Both the position numbers and the translations under genes were made by a program. Below, one piece after another: positions 60,962 through 64,000 of a stretch of 64,000 nt of DNA (positions are counted from its first letter, which is position 1; each line of letters starts with the position of its first letter). Source of the DNA: Mugil cephalus (Eukaryota > Chordata > Actinopteri > Mugiliformes > Mugilidae); NCBI RefSeq assembly GCF_022458985.1, contig NC_061772.1, positions 8,732,001 to 8,796,000 on the forward strand, read 5' to 3'. The notes below the pieces were generated by a model, which was given only the letters and a program-made list of their open reading frames with translations, was not told the origin of the DNA and searched no databases.

Positions 60962-63900
60962 AGGAGAGCTTGAATCAGCGCGCCTGTGTGTGCTTGCGCT
61001 TTATGTTTGGTCTGAGGGGTGCGCTGATGGACGTAACTAAAGTTAATGAAGTTTAGTTCTCAGATTATTCACTTGCATACTCTCGGCCTGATGACCAGAC
61101 AAACATTTATGACTCTAATGACAACAACACTGTAATTTAAAACGGCAATAAAACAATTATTAAAATTCATCATTACATGTATTTGTTATTTTAAAAAAAG
61201 ATGGAAATATCAGTTTCCTGTTCAAGAGCAAGAGATTCTTCAAACTGAGGCTGTTTTCAGAGGAGATGTGAAAGAGTTTTGAGGTAAAGCACCTTCGCAA
61301 AACCTCACCTATATAATCATGCAAGTCATAGTTTGATCTTTAACCTGGAAATTGTAAAAAAATAAATACAAGAAAATGCACTTTTACAGCTGTACAGCTG
61401 ACTTGTCAGACGCTCAAGAAATACTGCAAACTGTTGTGGCAGTCAACATTTATTCATGTAGACTTAGCGGTTTTATAATATCTGGACACCATCCTGTTAA
61501 AGAATTAGACTGAGTTTGATTTGTGTTTGTATTGAGGGCTAAAAAGCTTTCAGGAATGTCAGAGCCACGCCGCAGCAACATGAACAGCTATATTTGCAGC
61601 AGTGATTTCTTAAGCTGTGAACGTAAACTGGATAGACTCACTGTTGTGAGCAGCAGAGTTGCAAGGTCTTGGAATGCAGTTATATTACAGTTTACAGGTT
61701 TATATTTATGAAGAGACAGCGTCAATCTGTCCGTCAGAGAGAAACCTGTAACTGGAGGAGGCTTCCCAGAACGGGTTTGGCAGGCGCCGCAGAGCAAAGG
61801 AAAACTCTGGACAATATTCCTGCTCCGTGTCTGAAAATCAATAACCCAGACCCCGGTGGTGAGCACACGCGAGAGAGACCCCACACAGCGGCGAGCTTTT
61901 CCCCGTCCACTCCCCCTCACAGCGCTCAGCCTTCCCTTCCTCCACACTGCAGAAAGCCTCCGCAACTCTCTGTTTTTGTGATGTTTTTGTTTCTTAGTTT
62001 ATGTCCTCTCATTTATTGCTTTCCTCGGCAGGCTGAGCTGCAGAGCACCAGTGAAGGGTACTGGATTGTAAAAACGATTCATCTGGATGACCTTTACCTC
62101 ACGCACGCATTTTTGTGCCTATATAAGAGAGAGGAGCCAAGAGCGGGAAGGGGGTGGTGGCGTGCAAATTTTCTTGTTTTAATTTCTCAATTGGCTCTTA
62201 AGGAGGGGTCAAAGGCTGGCTTAGGACAACAGCTCTGACAAGATAAGCACCTGTTTCTCTGCTGGTGGAGGCCTGAGTTATCCTATTACCCTCGATATGT
62301 AAACCTCTCAAAGGACCTGTACACACATGCGTAAATACTGACGTAAATATGGGAAAACACCAGGGCTGCTCTCTCAAGGAAAACACTAACACTGTCAACA
62401 CCTTCCACCCCCACAACTCCACAGACATCTAGTATTATCCGACTACAAACTCATCATCAAGAGCATGAATTTGAGCTGCTTTTGATGCTCTGTTTACCTC
62501 GTTAGTGGACAATCTGTAATTGAACGCTTCAGGATGCTCATTACACTTCACAAGTCAGGAGACGGCGCTTTATACAAAAGGTGCTGGCACGGACACCTCT
62601 GCGGGCACGTTGTCCTTTGGGTTGGCATCGCTGTATTTTTAGCCAGTAAATAGGGACAGAGAAACCACCTTTCCCTGCTCCATTTTAGCACCCATAATTT
62701 GACCCACCCCTTGTTTATGCTGCTTTTGGCTTGACTGATCTTTTTGTTTTTCTGCTGGTGAATGATGAACGGTCAGCACGGCTGGACAGACTCACAGAGG
62801 CTTAGAAACGGAGATAGCCTCCTACATGATAACAGTATGTTTTCCTCATCCCCTCCTTATTAATCCATCACAGTGATGCAGGAATAGCTTCATTTAGAGA
62901 TAATCAGAGACCACTAGTTCCGGCGTGTGTGAACAGACGGCGTACTGTGGCTCCGAGCAATAAAACAAATGATTTTAGTTTCCCACTGTGGCGGAGGCTG
63001 AGACACACTACCTGGTGCAATGATGCCAAATCTCCCCATTTTCTGGGGCACTTAGAAATATCATTAGAGCCGCCTCATGGCATTATATCTTAAGACCCAC
63101 AGATACAGGGACGTTCAATCTGTAGAGGTGAAACTTGTCAGCAGATGTTGCCTGTGTTGCAAATATCAACTACATGCTAAAGTGAATAAAGAAGCTTATA
63201 TGTTACGTGTTTGTTTTCCTTTTCATTTCCTTTCATACGTCACTTTTTCTCAGACTGAGGGTTTTACCCTCCGCTGCAGAGTGTGTGCAAGTTGCTACTG
63301 GGCCAGCGGTCACTGTGTGTGGTACCCAGCCAAAGAGCAACTGTGTGTTTCCGACAGGCAGCACTGTTAATCCATATATGAGGAAGGGGTCACATTACAC
63401 TGGACTGTGTGTGTGTTTGTTTTTTTTTTTTGTTTTTTTTTTTGTGCTGGATGCTGGTATATGCTGGACTTATCATTGTGTGCTTGTTTGCGTGTAAGTG
63501 TCTTCCCTCACCATTCATTCTTAATTAGGTAGGGTGATGTGAGTATGTTGCAGGCTTGCATGATCAAACGCAACGGGCTGAATGTGAAACCGTATAGGGA
63601 GACCAGAGGATGTAGTCACGAAAGCCGCCTTGGCAGTCGCGTGTGTGTGTGAGCTTGGCGAGAATGCCGTCTGGATGCTGTGGCCTCTCACTAAGCCCGG
63701 GCTTTCTGCTGTATTAATCACCCTCGGCAAAGTCTGATTTCTTGGCCTTGCGCTCTGAAACCAAGGCCTTGACATTCGACTCGGCTGTTTGAGCTGTCCA
63801 TCACGAGCGAGTCCGCATGGTTTCCCACAGCATGTGGTTTCAGATGTGTGTGAATGCATGAGAAGGGAACTGGTAAGACTTGACATGTGTATGGTTTGAG

Positions 63901-64000
63901 GGAGAGCGGGAGCAGAGGGGCTGGAGGTGGGGAGGGGCCGGCTACGCGCATGTATGTGTGACAGCCAAAACTGGCGGACCTGATAAGAAGGGTCGGTCCA

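Larger units (their letters stand above)
53551..64000. other. foxf1 upstream noncoding region, distal part
   Basis: No protein-coding gene recognised. Long open frames such as 61669-62238 show no domain, biased composition or splice support. Clusters of factor-like motifs occur near 58895-58935 (CTTTGAA and ATCAAAG, TCF/LEF-like) and 62110-62250 (TATATAAG, GGGGTCAAAGG, AGATAAG). These make them enhancer candidates only. Confidence 0.45.

Noticed and set aside
61669-62238. 189-codon plus-strand ORF
   Set aside because: No domain, no splice or codon-bias support; frame covers simple Pro/Ser-rich and unrelated segments.

Overview
The window is vertebrate genomic DNA, most likely from a spiny-rayed teleost fish. 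The evidence is compact multi-exon genes with GT-AG introns, vertebrate orthologues at 40-90% visible similarity, Tc1/mariner relics and fish-type LINE/SINE fragments, and no bacterial-style gene packing. Gene models were built by hand: each exon was translated, splice sites were read on the coding strand, and codon phase was checked across every junction.

Layout. (1) 1018-15768, minus: strc (stereocilin), a complete 29-exon gene whose last small exon encodes a GPI-type hydrophobic tail. (2) 18552-23198, minus: gas8/drc4, 11 exons, with a perfect RFX X-box about 120 bp upstream of its ATG. (3) 24454-27242, minus: a divergent E2F4/5-family transcription factor, 9 exons, with a U12-type AT-AC intron. 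(4) 31280-38349, plus: mthfsd, a folate cyclo-ligase-like plus RRM protein, with a tandemly duplicated 114-nt exon pair separated by only 51 nt and a GC-AG intron just upstream. (5) 42727-44854, minus: foxf1, two exons, convergent with mthfsd. (6) 44855-64000: about 19 kb with no recognisable coding sequence upstream of foxf1, containing a perfect GLI site about 2.1 kb upstream of the ATG.

The foxf1/mthfsd convergent pair matches the human 16q24 arrangement. FOXC2 and FOXL1, which lie next to MTHFSD in human, are not in the window; an E2F gene, gas8 and strc occupy that side. The genes are not an operon and share no single pathway. Gas8 (motile cilia) and stereocilin (hair-bundle links) both act in ciliated or mechanosensory cells, foxf1 is a Hedgehog-responsive mesodermal regulator, and mthfsd and the E2F gene look like general cell-function genes.

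Repeats are modest: two decayed Tc1/mariner copies, one unassigned TIR element inside strc, LINE/SINE fragments, a perfect 24-bp palindrome next to a LINE fragment, and several microsatellites. A 166-bp/143-bp tandem copy at 41598-41906 looks like an assembly artefact, because the second copy differs mostly by small deletions.
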